Source: Cytidiella melzeri (Eukaryota > Basidiomycota > Agaricomycetes > Polyporales > Irpicaceae). From it: DNA of 22,287 nucleotides. Shown in pieces: positions 1-7,899 of this stretch. Each line of letters starts with the position of its first letter. The stretch's first letter is position 1. A model generated the notes under the pieces. The model was given only the letters and a program-made list of their open reading frames with translations. It made no database searches and had not been told where the DNA came from. The translations under genes were made by a program, and so were the position numbers. The DNA lies in NCBI GenBank assembly GCA_022592445.1, contig JABYQR010000536.1, positions 1 to 22,287 on the forward strand, written 5' to 3'.

Positions 1-433
1 TGTATAGCTACAGTACTAGTCAAACTGTGTTTTTCTGTTGCCAACATGTTGCAGTTTACATCACTCATGTTTCTGTCATATTCAGTATGTCTACCTGTAC
101 TTATACACTTGTGAAACCATTATTACTTACTATACGAGATTTACAGTGTTTTTTCCATATTAAACGATGCCATGCAGTTTGTAATCATATCCACTAACAT
201 TCATGACATGTTGAAACCTGACAACCAGCTCTTGCTCTTATTGTTGGGTGAGCGCCTCGCCGGTGCAACTTACACTACACTAAGTTTCCCGGACTATACA
301 GTTGGTTGGGAATCCAATCTAGAAGTACCTACATCATGTATCCACAAATTGTCTTCTCTTTTATTAAGTGGTTTACCTTGTCTTGTCTGTGCCTGATCCT
401 CACTCCAATAGCTCTATACACATTGCAATGAAC
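1..433 (-). pseudogene. Inverted, truncated copy of the USP-like peptidase gene (C-terminal part)
   Basis: Read on the minus strand, 1-228 and about 413-433 align with plus-strand 12676-12944, the 3' third of the USP-like frame at 11836-12960. Shared blocks include the stretch translating as LVVRFQHV.NVSGY.YKL.GI and the bases around CACATTGCAATGAAC. About 184 bp (229-412) without counterpart in the long copy splits the alignment. This copy is far more decayed: in the His box the long copy reads NNHYTS but here the frame reads KNTVNL, so the candidate catalytic histidine is gone, and several stops follow. The copy runs off the left edge of the window, so its other limit is unknown. It ends at the 52-bp repeat starting at 429. 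Homology is clear by eye; function is certainly lost. Confidence 0.8.
229..412. other. Insertion-like segment inside the left peptidase fragment
   Basis: This stretch lies between two blocks that are almost adjacent in the long copy (near 12697-12703), so it is either an insertion here or a deletion there. I see no clear terminal repeats or target duplication and no convincing coding frame. Its base composition is unremarkable. The junctions are uncertain by a few bases because CTCTTG at the left edge resembles ATCTTC of the other copy. Confidence 0.5.
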
Positions 434-480
434 TAGCATTAGCAAGGCCGGCAAGCGGCAATTACAATTCCTGAGGATTG
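429..480 (+). repeat. 52-bp repeat, left copy (inverted relative to 13080-13131)
   Basis: Begins TGAACTAGC and contains GGCCGGCAAGCGGCAA followed by TTACAATTCCTGA. The reverse complement of 13080-13131 has the same order with about seven differences, mostly A/G. Both copies start with TGAACTAGC on the side facing out of the 12.7-kb interval, so formally they are terminal inverted repeats of 429-13131. No target duplication is visible outside them (ATTGCAA on the left, GAGTAGG on the right). They could instead be two independent copies of a short dispersed repeat. Confidence 0.75.
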
Positions 481-604
481 AATGAAATATTACTTTTCGA
501 GCAAGATTCGTAAGTAAACTTGGTGCTGGTAGAAGCCTGAACAAGTAATCTTGTTGGGAGTAGCTTTCCCAATGAGTAATGTATAGTAAGTTGGTGGTTT
601 GTCC

Positions 605-1160
605 TCACTGGAGCACACAATAATTCATGAAAAAAGGGGGACTATGCTGTATCGTTTGAAGTGCAACAATGGGTGTGGGTACAGAATTGAAACAAGTTTG
701 TGGAGTAGAGCATGGAGATGAAGATTGTTTGACATGCGTCTTCTTCTTAATGGTGTTGAACTATGTCAAATAGTCTAGATACAATTTGGTAAACTGCAGG
801 AGCAGAGCTACAAGTGATTTTGTTATTGATAGCAAATTGAATAAATCATATAGCATGAAATAGTTAATTGCACCTGTGACTTTGTTATCACAAAGAACCT
901 CAGTAAACAATTCTGTGCATGGTAAGGACCTTGCCAAGCCATCTGGTTATCAATATTGACTGTATTACAGGCATTTGCTATTGGTGACACCTTTGATAGG
1001 CAACTTGATCTGGGATAGAGTGACTTTACTACAATTGATAAATTTGGTTGCAGAAACAGGAGCCATACATTGATGAAGGTAGTCACCAATGGTAGCAAGG
1101 AGCTCCATCTATCTTGTCATTAATCTTGTGCAGTGTTCACTCCTGATTCTAGAAAATTAC
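605..1160 (-). pseudogene. Decayed coding tract Z, unrecognised
   Basis: One minus-strand frame stays readable from about 1160 to a TGA at 605-607, broken only by stop codons (one TAG near its start, a TAA then TGA-TAA cluster, and one TAG). It gives protein-like sequence such as MELLATIGDYLHQCMAPVSA and VTGAINYFMLYDLFNLL. The last ~60 codons are Lys/Ser/Pro-rich (KKKTHVKQSSSPCSTP). No frameshift is needed. I do not recognise the family. It is cut on its 5' side by the tandem array that starts near 1180. It lies on the same strand as tract X-Y (3857-5070) beyond the arrays, so the two may once have been one gene; that is inference. A chance open frame in AT-rich DNA cannot be excluded. Confidence 0.35.
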
Positions 1161-1179
1161 TTGCTTCAAGAATGAAGGG

Positions 1180-2290
1180 CTTGAGGGTGTCTCATTGGAT
1201 CAATTGCTGGAACATGTTACATGTGTCCTGTTGATGTCTGCACTGCCTCACCCCCATTGGAGCTGCCACAGGCTGGGTTCTGATTGTAACTCCTGCTTAT
1301 AGAGCAACTAGTGGTTGTGAAACTGTGTGGAAGACTCAAAGGCAGTGCTCTATGATGATGCAACCACATCCTGTTGATGTCTGAACTGCATCAGCCCCAC
1401 TGGAACTGCCACAGGCTGTGTTGTAATTGTAACTCCTCCTTAGAGAGCAACTAATGGTTGTGAAACTTTGTGGAACAATCTGATGCAGTGGTTGCTGCTG
1501 ATGCAACCATGGTCTGCGCTGCATTACCCCTATTGGAACTGCCACAGACTGTGTTCTGATTGTAACTCCTGCTTAGAGAGAAGTGTTTGTGAAACCTTGT
1601 GACCAATCGAATGTAGTGCTTGATGCCAACCCAACCATGCATTGTTGATGTCTGAACTGCCTCACCCCCATTGGAACTGCCACAGTTGTAACTCTTCCTT
1701 AGAAAGTAGTGGTTGTGAAACTTAGTGGACCAATTGAATGCAGCGCTGGCTGATGATAAAACCACGTCGGGCTGATATCTGCGCTACCTCACCCCCATTA
1801 GAGCTGTCAAAGACTGTGTTCTGATTGTAACTCCTGCTTATAGAGCAACCGGTGGTTGTGAAACTGTATGGAAGAATCAAAGGCAGTGCGTTATTCTGAT
1901 GCAACCACGTCCTGTTGATGTCTGAACTGCCTCACTCCTATTGGAACTGCCACAGACTGTGTTCTGATTGTAACTCCTGCTTGTAGAGCAACTGATGGTT
2001 GTGAAACTGTATGGAAGACTCAAAGGCAGTGCTCTATGCTGATGAAACCACATCCTGTTGATGTCTCAACTGTATCAGCCCCACTAGAGCTTCCACAGGT
2101 TGTGTTTAGATTGAAACTCCTTCTTAGAGAGCAACTAATGGTTGTGAACATTTGTGCAACAATCCAATGCAGTGCTTGCTGCTGATGCAACCATGTCCTG
2201 TTGATGTCTGAACTGCCTCACCCCCATTGGAACTGCCACAGGCTGTGTTCTGATTGTAACTTTGTGGAACAATCAGATACAGTACTCACT
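1180..2290 (+). repeat. Tandem array, arm 1: eight ~125-145-bp units
   Basis: Eight units can be followed, each with a block close to CTGAACTGCCTCACCCCCAT, then GGAACTGCCACAGGCTGTG, TCTGATTGTAACTCCTGC, GAGCAACT.GTGGTTGTGAAAC and GCAGTGCTCTATGCTGATG. Unit starts are near 1239, 1381, 1517, 1652, 1779, 1922, 2065 and 2208. Units differ by point changes and by small deletions (unit 4 lacks the GGCTGTGTTCTGA block). A more decayed partial unit may lie at about 2380-2450. The left border (about 1160-1235, with GGCTTGAGGGTGTCTCATTG) matches the reverse complement of 3780-3860, the outer border of arm 2. Unit lengths are not all multiples of three and every frame has stops, so it is not coding. Confidence 0.9.
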
Positions 2291-2439
2291 ACTAATGCAG
2301 CAAAAAAATTACATTGTCCAAGAATGTAGGGTTTGTGAATTTGTAGTTAGCTTCCAAAGTACTGGTAATTCTTGCTCAGAGGCAATACTATGTGTGGCAT
2401 GTCTTCTAATTGTATTCCTTGTTCTAAGAGCAAGCAATG

Positions 2440-2700
2440 TCTGTAGATTGCTGCACATGTACCTGATCAGAATTTGACATCATTTGCCAGCAGGAGTGGA
2501 GTTTGAATCTGAGTCTGGAAGACCATTTTCAGTAGACTGGCCATAATGTGCTCAATCCCACTTCAATTGACAGGATGTTTGTACCAGGATGTTGCCCCAA
2601 GATAGGGCTATCCAATGGTGTATTATATGTACAGATTTGTACCCATATGCCGTCTGTAAAAATTTAAAACTGCATTTTGGTTGCAAAAGTGATCTGATAC
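2440..2700. other. Spacer between the two array arms
   Basis: AT-rich DNA between the opposed arrays. I see no gene, no repeat unit and no clear hairpin. It would form the loop if the two arms paired. Confidence 0.5.
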
Positions 2701-2896
2701 AAAGTTATAAAGGGCTGATAACAAGGCCAATGTGATGCCATCAGCTGGATTCATTGTTTTGTTATTGACACTGTTACTGTCTGCATTCTGCCATCAAATT
2801 CCCACACTTTGGAGGACAAAAAGGTCACATTTGAAAAGGCATCAATGTGCTGGAGCACACTGGAACAATTCTTCTTCATTCTTCAGGAATTGTAAC
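2701..2896 (+). repeat. Inverted copy of coding segment P at the inner border of arm 2
   Basis: 2791-2896 is closely similar to the reverse complement of 3860-3965 (106 bp each, from CCATCAAATTCCCAC to CTTCAGGAATTGTAAC). Translated on the plus strand it gives PSNSHTLEDKKVTFEKASM and LEQFFFILQEL, against PSNSHSLGDKKVTSEKASM and LEQFFFILQES on the minus strand of the other copy. Weaker protein-level similarity continues out to about 2735 (ISWIHCFV against IKSLHHTV), so this is an inverted duplication of a piece of tract Y rather than only a short terminal repeat. It is interrupted by the array at 2897. Confidence 0.8.
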
Positions 2897-3830
2897 ACAG
2901 CCTTTGACTCTTCCACACAGTTTCACAACCACGGTTACAATCAAAACATAGCCTGTGGCAGTTCTAATCGGGTTGAGGCAGTTCAGACATCAACAGGACG
3001 TAGTTGCATCAGCATAGAGCACTGCCTTTGATTCTTCCACAGTTTCACAACCACCAGTTGCTCTATAAACAGGAGTTACAATCAGAACATAGCCTCTGAC
3101 AGTCCTAATGGGGCTGAGGCAGTTCAGACATCAACAGGACGTGGTTGCATCAGCATAGCGCACAGCCTTTGATTCTTCCACAGACTTTCAAAACCACGGT
3201 TACAATCAGAACATGGCCTGTGGCAGTCCTAATGGGGCTGAGGCAGTTCAGACATCAACAGGACGTGGTTGCATCAGCATAGAGCACTGCCTTTGATTCT
3301 TCCGCAGTTTCACAACCACCAGTTGCTCTCTAAGGAGGAATTAAAATCAGAACAAAGCCAGTGGCAGTTCTAATGGGGCTGAAGCAGTTCAAACATGAAC
3401 AGGATGTGGTTGCATCAGCATAAAGCACTGCCATCAATTCTTCCATACAGTTTTACAACCACCAGTTGCTCTATAAGCAGGAGTTACAATCAGAACACAG
3501 CCTGTGGCAGCCCTGATGGGGGCGAGGTAGCGCAGATATCAGCTGGATGTGGTTTTATCCGCAGCCAGCACTGCATTCCATTGGTCCACAAAGTTTCACA
3601 ACCATGAGTAAACCAGAACATAGCCTGTGGCAGTTCCACAGTTCAGACATCAACAGAATGTGGTTTAATCAGCATAAAGCACTGCCTTTGATTCTTCAAT
3701 ACAGTTTCACAACCACCAGTTGCTCTATAAGCAGGAGTTACAATCAGAACACAGCCTGTGGCAGCTCCAATGGAGGTGAGGCAATGCAGACATCAGCAGG
3801 ACACTAACACGTTCTAGCGATTGATCCAAT
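2897..3830 (-). repeat. Tandem array, arm 2: seven units in opposite orientation
   Basis: Seven units that are the reverse complement of those in arm 1, starting near 2899, 3027, 3168, 3291, 3431, 3574 and 3690. On the plus strand they read CCTTTGATTCTTCCACAG, TTTCACAACCACCAGTTGCT, GAGTTACAATCAGAACA and CAGTTCAGACATCAACAGGA. Units 1 and 3 share the same internal deletion (the CAGTTGCTCTATAAGCAGGA block is missing), and the short sixth unit lacks part of the TAATGGGGCTGAGG block. That fits growth of the array by copying blocks of more than one unit. Array and flanking P segments together form a structure of about 1.2 kb (2791-3965). Confidence 0.9.
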
Positions 3831-3856
3831 GAGACACCCTCAAGTCCTTCATTTGT

Positions 3857-5070
3857 GGAGTTACGATTCCTGAAGAATGAAGAAGAATTGTTCCAGTTCA
3901 CACCAGCGCATTGATGCTTTTTCAGATGTGACCTTTTTGTCCCCCAAACTGTGGGAATTTGATGGGGTAATACATGTGGTAATAAATTTTGCAACAGTGT
4001 GGTGTAATGATTTGATGGTGTTTCATTTGCTTTGTTATTCACTCTACAAATGCGTGTGATGAGCTGAATCTCCCATCAAAAATCTGTTTTTGTATTTTGT
4101 ATTGAACACATGTACATGAATAGACACAAATTTTACATCATCAGATTGTCCTGCCCCTCAGCAACACACAGACATAAAAATCTTCTTGGATGAATCCAAC
4201 ATTGGGGATATACAGTCAATATACTGATCAAAGTTGCTCAGACTCTGTTTGGAACCCCGCTGATCTTTTTCTTGCAGGTTATCACATGATTTTTGGCTAT
4301 CCAGTTTGTACCAATCACATAGTTTGCAAGCGGCTGCCGCCGCATCGGGCCAATTTCCCCTCTCACTGATGGCAAAATCTGTAATGGTCAGTAGGTGATG
4401 CTCTGCCAACTTCACCCCAGAGATAAACCTGATTTAGGGAGATCAGAACTTCCAAATGTCCCAACCTTGTGAGATGTGCATTTGTCATCCACTCTGCAAT
4501 TTCAAGTACACTTGGCCGGCTTACAGGCAACCTTCTTGTGTTGCATGCGTGACTCAGTGGTTATTTACTCAGTGGCAATATTGTCGAAGCGTCTAGAGTA
4601 CTCATTGTGGCTGACCTAGAAAGTCTTCGCATTTGGAGTTAAACAGATGCTATCACCAGCAATGTATGTGCAGTTGTAGTAAATTCTACTAGTTTTGGTC
4701 TAAAGCATAGTATTTGGATGCTAGTTTGTAATCGACTGTGTACAGTTATGAACAACAGCATCTATGTGTAGTCTGTTATTCATCTCTAAATACAGCATCT
4801 GCCGAGAAGGTCTTATATTAGTGAGGAAAGCATTTGCAGCCAATTTAGTTTGTCACAGCCATGACTTCCATTCACGGTTGGACACTGGGGCTGCTGACCC
4901 TTCAACAATGTCCCGCAATTGTTGCTGAAATCATTCCTCTGCCTTCTGAGACCAAAATTCTACATTAAATACGGCGAAGAAGGCAACGCTGCAGGCACAG
5001 CATAAGTTGCTCAAGAGCCTGCAACTGCCATTGCTTAGCAGGCTTGAGTTGATACATCTGGGTTGGCGCC
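3857..5070 (-). pseudogene. Decayed gene X-Y, unrecognised product
   Basis: Long protein-like tracts run 5' to 3' on the minus strand. X: a frame entered at about 4975 reads FWSQKAEE.FQQQLRDIVEG, SNREWKSWL, then TKLAANAFLTNIRPSRQMLY and LEMNNRLHIDAVVHNC, continuing with only nonsense codons to about 4510. Just upstream, in another frame, is QMYQLKPAKQWQLQALEQLM. Y: after a frame change a stop-free stretch (4415-4158) contains ITDFAISERGNWPDAAAAAC and KSCDNLQEKDQRGSKQSLSN, and the same frame goes on through four stops (TGA, TAG, TAA, TGA) to segment P (PSNSHSLGDKKVTSEKASM) and a stop near 3857. I cannot assign a family. It ends at the border of array arm 2, and segment P has an inverted copy at 2701-2896. 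A transposon-encoded protein is possible because of the setting. Confidence 0.5.
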
Positions 5071-5087
5071 CCCCCTCCCTCCCCCCC
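5069..5087 (-). other. Potential G-quadruplex tract
   Basis: The plus strand has C7-T-C3-T-C7, so the minus strand carries G7-A-G3-A-G7. This satisfies the four-G-run rule with one-base loops. It lies at the 5' side of tract X. No gene start is supported here, so any role is unknown. Confidence 0.5.
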
Positions 5088-5089
5088 TG

Positions 5090-5700
5090 CAACTTGCTCT
5101 ACTTCTACAGCAAAGGGTGATATACAGCTGAGCAGGGTTGAAAAAGAAGACTACGGAGGGAAAGGGAGTTTTGCGAGGCTGACGAGGACAGGGTGTGCAC
5201 TCTTGGTGTAGTTGTCAAGAGCCACTCTTTTGCGAGGGAGGATGGTGTTGGGGAGTTTCAAAAATGCTTTGGAGGTGTTGCTTGTAGAGTATGCAAGTTG
5301 TTTTCATGGCCAGCGAGAAAGTTACTCTGGCCACGAAACCTCAAAAGACATGCAAAGTTGTCATACTTATCCTTGCAATTGGGATGAAATATATATATCA
5401 TCAGTTTTCACTCTTTGCTATGGATAGGTTGCTCGAGGTATAAATCACAATACTCTACATGATAATCTAAAGAGAACTAGCGCAATTGTTGTGTCCGGGT
5501 GTCATCAAGTCGTTGCAGTGTTGTAACTTGTATGTTGTGCAGGTATAAGCGTGATTCATGGTTGTTTGTATAAGAATGGAAAAGATCTACTTGCCCAGAG
5601 CTAAAAATTGACCCCAAACATTGTAGTTCATTGACAAATAACATTCCATTAGCTTGATATGTTTCTATGACTTGCTTCTACTCACATGATGCTGATGTAG
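5090..5700. other. Intergenic stretch with no recognisable gene
   Basis: Short open frames exist on both strands (for example at 5193-5427) but none resembles a family I know and they overlap each other. No repeat or RNA gene was seen. Base composition changes from AT-rich to more balanced near 5690, where the host-gene fragments begin. Confidence 0.4.
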
Positions 5701-5707
5701 CTCAGCT

Positions 5708-5887
5708 GTGCTGCTCGTGTTTGCAATGTCTGTTCCTCAACCTGTCACACCTATCCTCCCGTTAACGGAAAGAGAGCAACTAGAATGGGCCCAGTATTTG
5801 CCCTATTTTGCTCGAGCTGTGTACAAAGAGCCTCCTGTGCTGACAGGGAAGAGCTTACGTCCTCTTTTGAACAAGGCACGCAGAAAC
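5708..5887 (+). pseudogene. 5' exon fragment of an unrecognised plus-strand gene
   Basis: From the ATG at 5726 (an in-frame ATG also lies at 5708) the frame reads MSVPQPVTPILPLTEREQLE, WAQYLPYFARAVYKEPPVL, TGKSLRPLLNKARRN, which has the look of a real N terminus. Its last 64 bp (5824-5887) recur at 7104-7167 with one difference, and the antisense CDF fragment starts at 5888. The simplest reading is that this gene was the target into which the CDF fragment was placed, duplicating 64 bp. The open frame that continues to 5986 is then only antisense to the CDF gene. I cannot name the product. Confidence 0.55.
5824..5887 (+). repeat. 64-bp direct repeat, copy 1
   Basis: Starts CAAAGAGCCTCCTGTGCTGA and ends GCACGCAGAAAC. 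It differs from 7104-7167 at one base (A/G). Both copies share orientation and bracket the CDF fragment exactly: CDF homology ends at 5888 on one side, and the other copy begins 16 bp past the most upstream ATG of the CDF frame. Confidence 0.95.
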
Positions 5888-7087
5888 TTCTTTGTCGTGC
5901 GATACAGCAACTCCTTCGCCAAAACACCGATGGCAGCAAACCATGCTGCGTTCGGATCCAACGTGTGTCCGTGCGAATGGCCGTGATCGAGCCCCGCTGC
6001 AGATACATTCTGCGCAACCTCGGTGACATTAACCAGGATCTCCTGTAGAGCGCCCGCAGGAAGGGTAGCAGCGGTATGTGACAGCGAGTGTACGAGCAAC
6101 AACAAGGAGTGCAGACCTAAGCCCAGTGCACCGCCTGTCAGCAGGAGCGACACGGCAGCTGTACCTATGACCTCAAATTTTCCAAAGCCATATGGGTACT
6201 TGTCTGTCGGCGGTTGTCACGAAAGCTTCCAGCAAACCAAGGTAGTAACATCCCCAATGATATCTACATTTTGAAATCAACCTTTGGTGTTTGTGGACGC
6301 GAGTGTACAGGATGAGAGACACGTACCGCCAGCTATGTGGCCTGCATCGGCGAGTAGGGACACCGAGTTCATATACCATCCTGCCACACCTTTCGACACG
6401 GTCAATCCCACGTTCGAGGCCAGTCCTACAAGCGTTATTTGACTGCCTCTGTCCCCTGTACGATAGCTCTGTTAGGATTTGGGATTATACAGAGTATGGA
6501 CCTTGGTGCGCGAACCTGCTCCGCTCAATGCCGCCACGACCTTGTCTGCATCCCCAGTGCCTCCTTTTCCGTGAGTGTGCGCGTGGCCGAACAATCCCAA
6601 GACGGAATGTGAGTGTGAATGTGAGTGACTCAGACTAATGTCATTCTCATGCTCGTGCTCGTTGTCGTTCTCCTGTTCGTGTCCACGGACTCCCAGTCCA
6701 TCCACCCGCCTGTCCGGTTCTTTCCCCTTTGCCAACGTTGTGTGTGATCGTCTCGAGCTGAGAGTTGCCATTTGCGTCGTAGTAGAGGATAGAACGAGAT
6801 GCAGACGTTTTGGCCACTGCTTTCTACGGTCACCGCCACCAGTAGGACACGTTCGCAGAACTGCCGGACTGACGTGGATGTCGTACTGTCCGGCGAGCGT
6901 GGTTGGACTTCGGGATTTCGAGGATAGATACCTGTTTAGCTTCGAATAGAGCGTCGTTGTCGTGCCCGCTGCAGAACGCTAGACCATGGGCTGGTCGAAG
7001 GAACATGCGAGGAAGCTGGAAGGTCGGGTATACAATTGAGTTTCCAGGTCCGGCTGATGCTTTGGCGGCAAGGACAGTCAGGAACAA
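5888..7087 (-). pseudogene. CDF (cation diffusion facilitator) metal transporter, 3'-truncated, with introns
   Basis: CDF proteins export or sequester Zn, Fe or Mn; those with an Arg-rich leader and His-rich N terminus are often mitochondrial. Seen here: a basic leader (RLHLVLSSTTTQMATLSSRR); a His cluster (SLSHSHSHSHSVLGLFGHAH); then GDRGSQITLVGLASNVGLTV and NSVSLLADAGHIAGD, with an HxxxD motif where the family has its TM2 metal site; then DKYPYGFGKFEVIG, a long hydrophobic segment, a second His patch (GLDHGHSHGHT) and DPNAAWFAAIGVLAKE. Two introns are intact, 6456-6515 (GT...CTAAC...CAG) and 6264-6326 (GTACGT...TAG), and splicing them gives a continuous frame. The only lesion in that frame is TGA at 6217-6219, where the family has Arg. 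The gene stops abruptly after YRTTKK at 5888, before the last membrane segments. The copy came from genomic DNA, not from mRNA. Confidence 0.88.
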
Positions 7088-7103
7088 TTTAAACGCAAAG
7101 ATT

Positions 7104-7167
7104 CAAAGAGCCTCCTGTGCTGACAGGGAAGAGCTTACGTCCTCTTTTGAACAAGGCGCGCAGAAAC
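7104..7167 (+). repeat. 64-bp direct repeat, copy 2
   Basis: Second copy of 5824-5887, 63 of 64 bases equal. Its last 47 bases form arm 1 and the loop of the palindrome at 7121-7208, which copy 1 lacks. In the plus frame it again encodes KEPPVLTGKSLRPL. Confidence 0.95.
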
Positions 7168-7208
7168 GCGCGCCTTGTTCAAAAAAGGATGTAAGCTCTT
7201 TCCTGTCA
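7121..7208. repeat. Near-perfect palindrome with 41-bp arms and 6-nt loop
   Basis: Arm 1 is 7121-7161 (TGACAGGGAAGAGC...GGCGCGC) and arm 2 is 7168-7208, its reverse complement with three mismatches, all transitions. The loop is AGAAAC. The sequence of arm 1 is itself part of the 64-bp repeat, so arm 2 looks like a snap-back copy made from it. No U-run or gene context supports a terminator role. Confidence 0.95.
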
Positions 7209-7807
7209 TAGTAGTGGGTGCCAGATCGACCAGGTATGTCGGATTGGTTTACTACTATCCAAACTTCACGTTCTTATTCACTGAACCTGCACTAGGTCAA
7301 CATTGTTGGTATTTCACCGCTCTCTCAGAGAATATGAGACCACAAAGTAAACCAAATTTTGTTTTAGCTCCAGTGGTACGGTGCCAGATTTCCTACCTCT
7401 GGCGCTGCAACAAAGATTCAAGCAGCCCTCGCCAAACTCCAAACCGTGACCAAGTTCACGGACTCTTGATTGGACTTTGTGAAGAGTTTCACGTTTAACC
7501 TGGGTACGGACGACCTAGTCAAGTTCAGTGCTGATCAGTAAAGCAATATCTCTTCTCATGTTCTTCACGTGCCTTTTATTGACGAGGTGTGACTATTGAT
7601 AGGTCCTTCGATGCTGGTCCTGAGGCCTTCATTCATTACTCGAAGCTCTTCGACAGGAACGACATTCCCTTGGTGTGTTTGGATGTCAGCGCACGTGTGG
7701 TTGCTTCTGCCAACAACTGGACCGCAGGGTTTGCGTTGCAAGCCAAAACGTCTTTCAACCCCATCTCGCTGTTATCCTCGGTATCGGGGCAAGTGTTTCA
7801 GCCATGA
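7209..7807 (+). pseudogene. Later exons of an unrecognised plus-strand gene
   Basis: Two protein-like tracts. The first (about 7376-7550) reads YGARFPTSGAATKIQAALAK, then TVTKFTDS, a TGA at 7467-7469, and LDFVKSFTFNLGTDDLVKFS. The second (about 7583-7807) reads TIDRSFDAGPEAFIHYSKLF, DRNDIPLVCLDVSARVVASA and NNWTAGFALQAKTSFNPISL, ending in TGA. Between them is a likely intron. Splicing from GTGCTG near 7531 to the AG just before 7586 keeps the frame; GTAAAG near 7553 is an alternative donor that does not. These may be downstream exons of the gene that starts at 5708, displaced by the CDF insertion. I do not know the family. Confidence 0.5.
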
Positions 7808-7899
7808 CATTGTTTCTTCTTTCTGACCCTTGATGCCTGTACTAGACAAATGACACTCTTGACGATAGCCAGTGTTCTGACGCTGGCAACTCAACCGAG

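Noticed and set aside
3395..3807. Open frames inside the tandem arrays (SCSISRSYNQNTACGSSN-type peptides)
   Set aside because: Unit lengths are often not multiples of three, frames change between units, and stops occur in every frame. The repeated peptides simply reflect repeated DNA.
1180..3830. CRISPR array
   Set aside because: The repeats are 115-145 bp, contiguous and diverged, without short constant repeats and unique spacers. The setting is eukaryotic.
2791..3965. A simple MITE-like element with 106-bp terminal inverted repeats enclosing a tandem array
   Set aside because: No target duplication is visible, and the repeats continue outward as decayed coding similarity, so inverted duplication of a gene segment fits better. 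I kept the repeats but not the MITE call.
6638..6949. Ser/Cys-rich plus-strand frame (SFSCSCSLSFSCSC)
   Set aside because: It is the antisense shadow of the His-rich leader of the CDF gene.
7121..7208. Transcription terminator or small structured RNA
   Set aside because: The 41-bp arms, the copying from an adjacent repeat and the absence of a partner gene favour a snap-back rearrangement.
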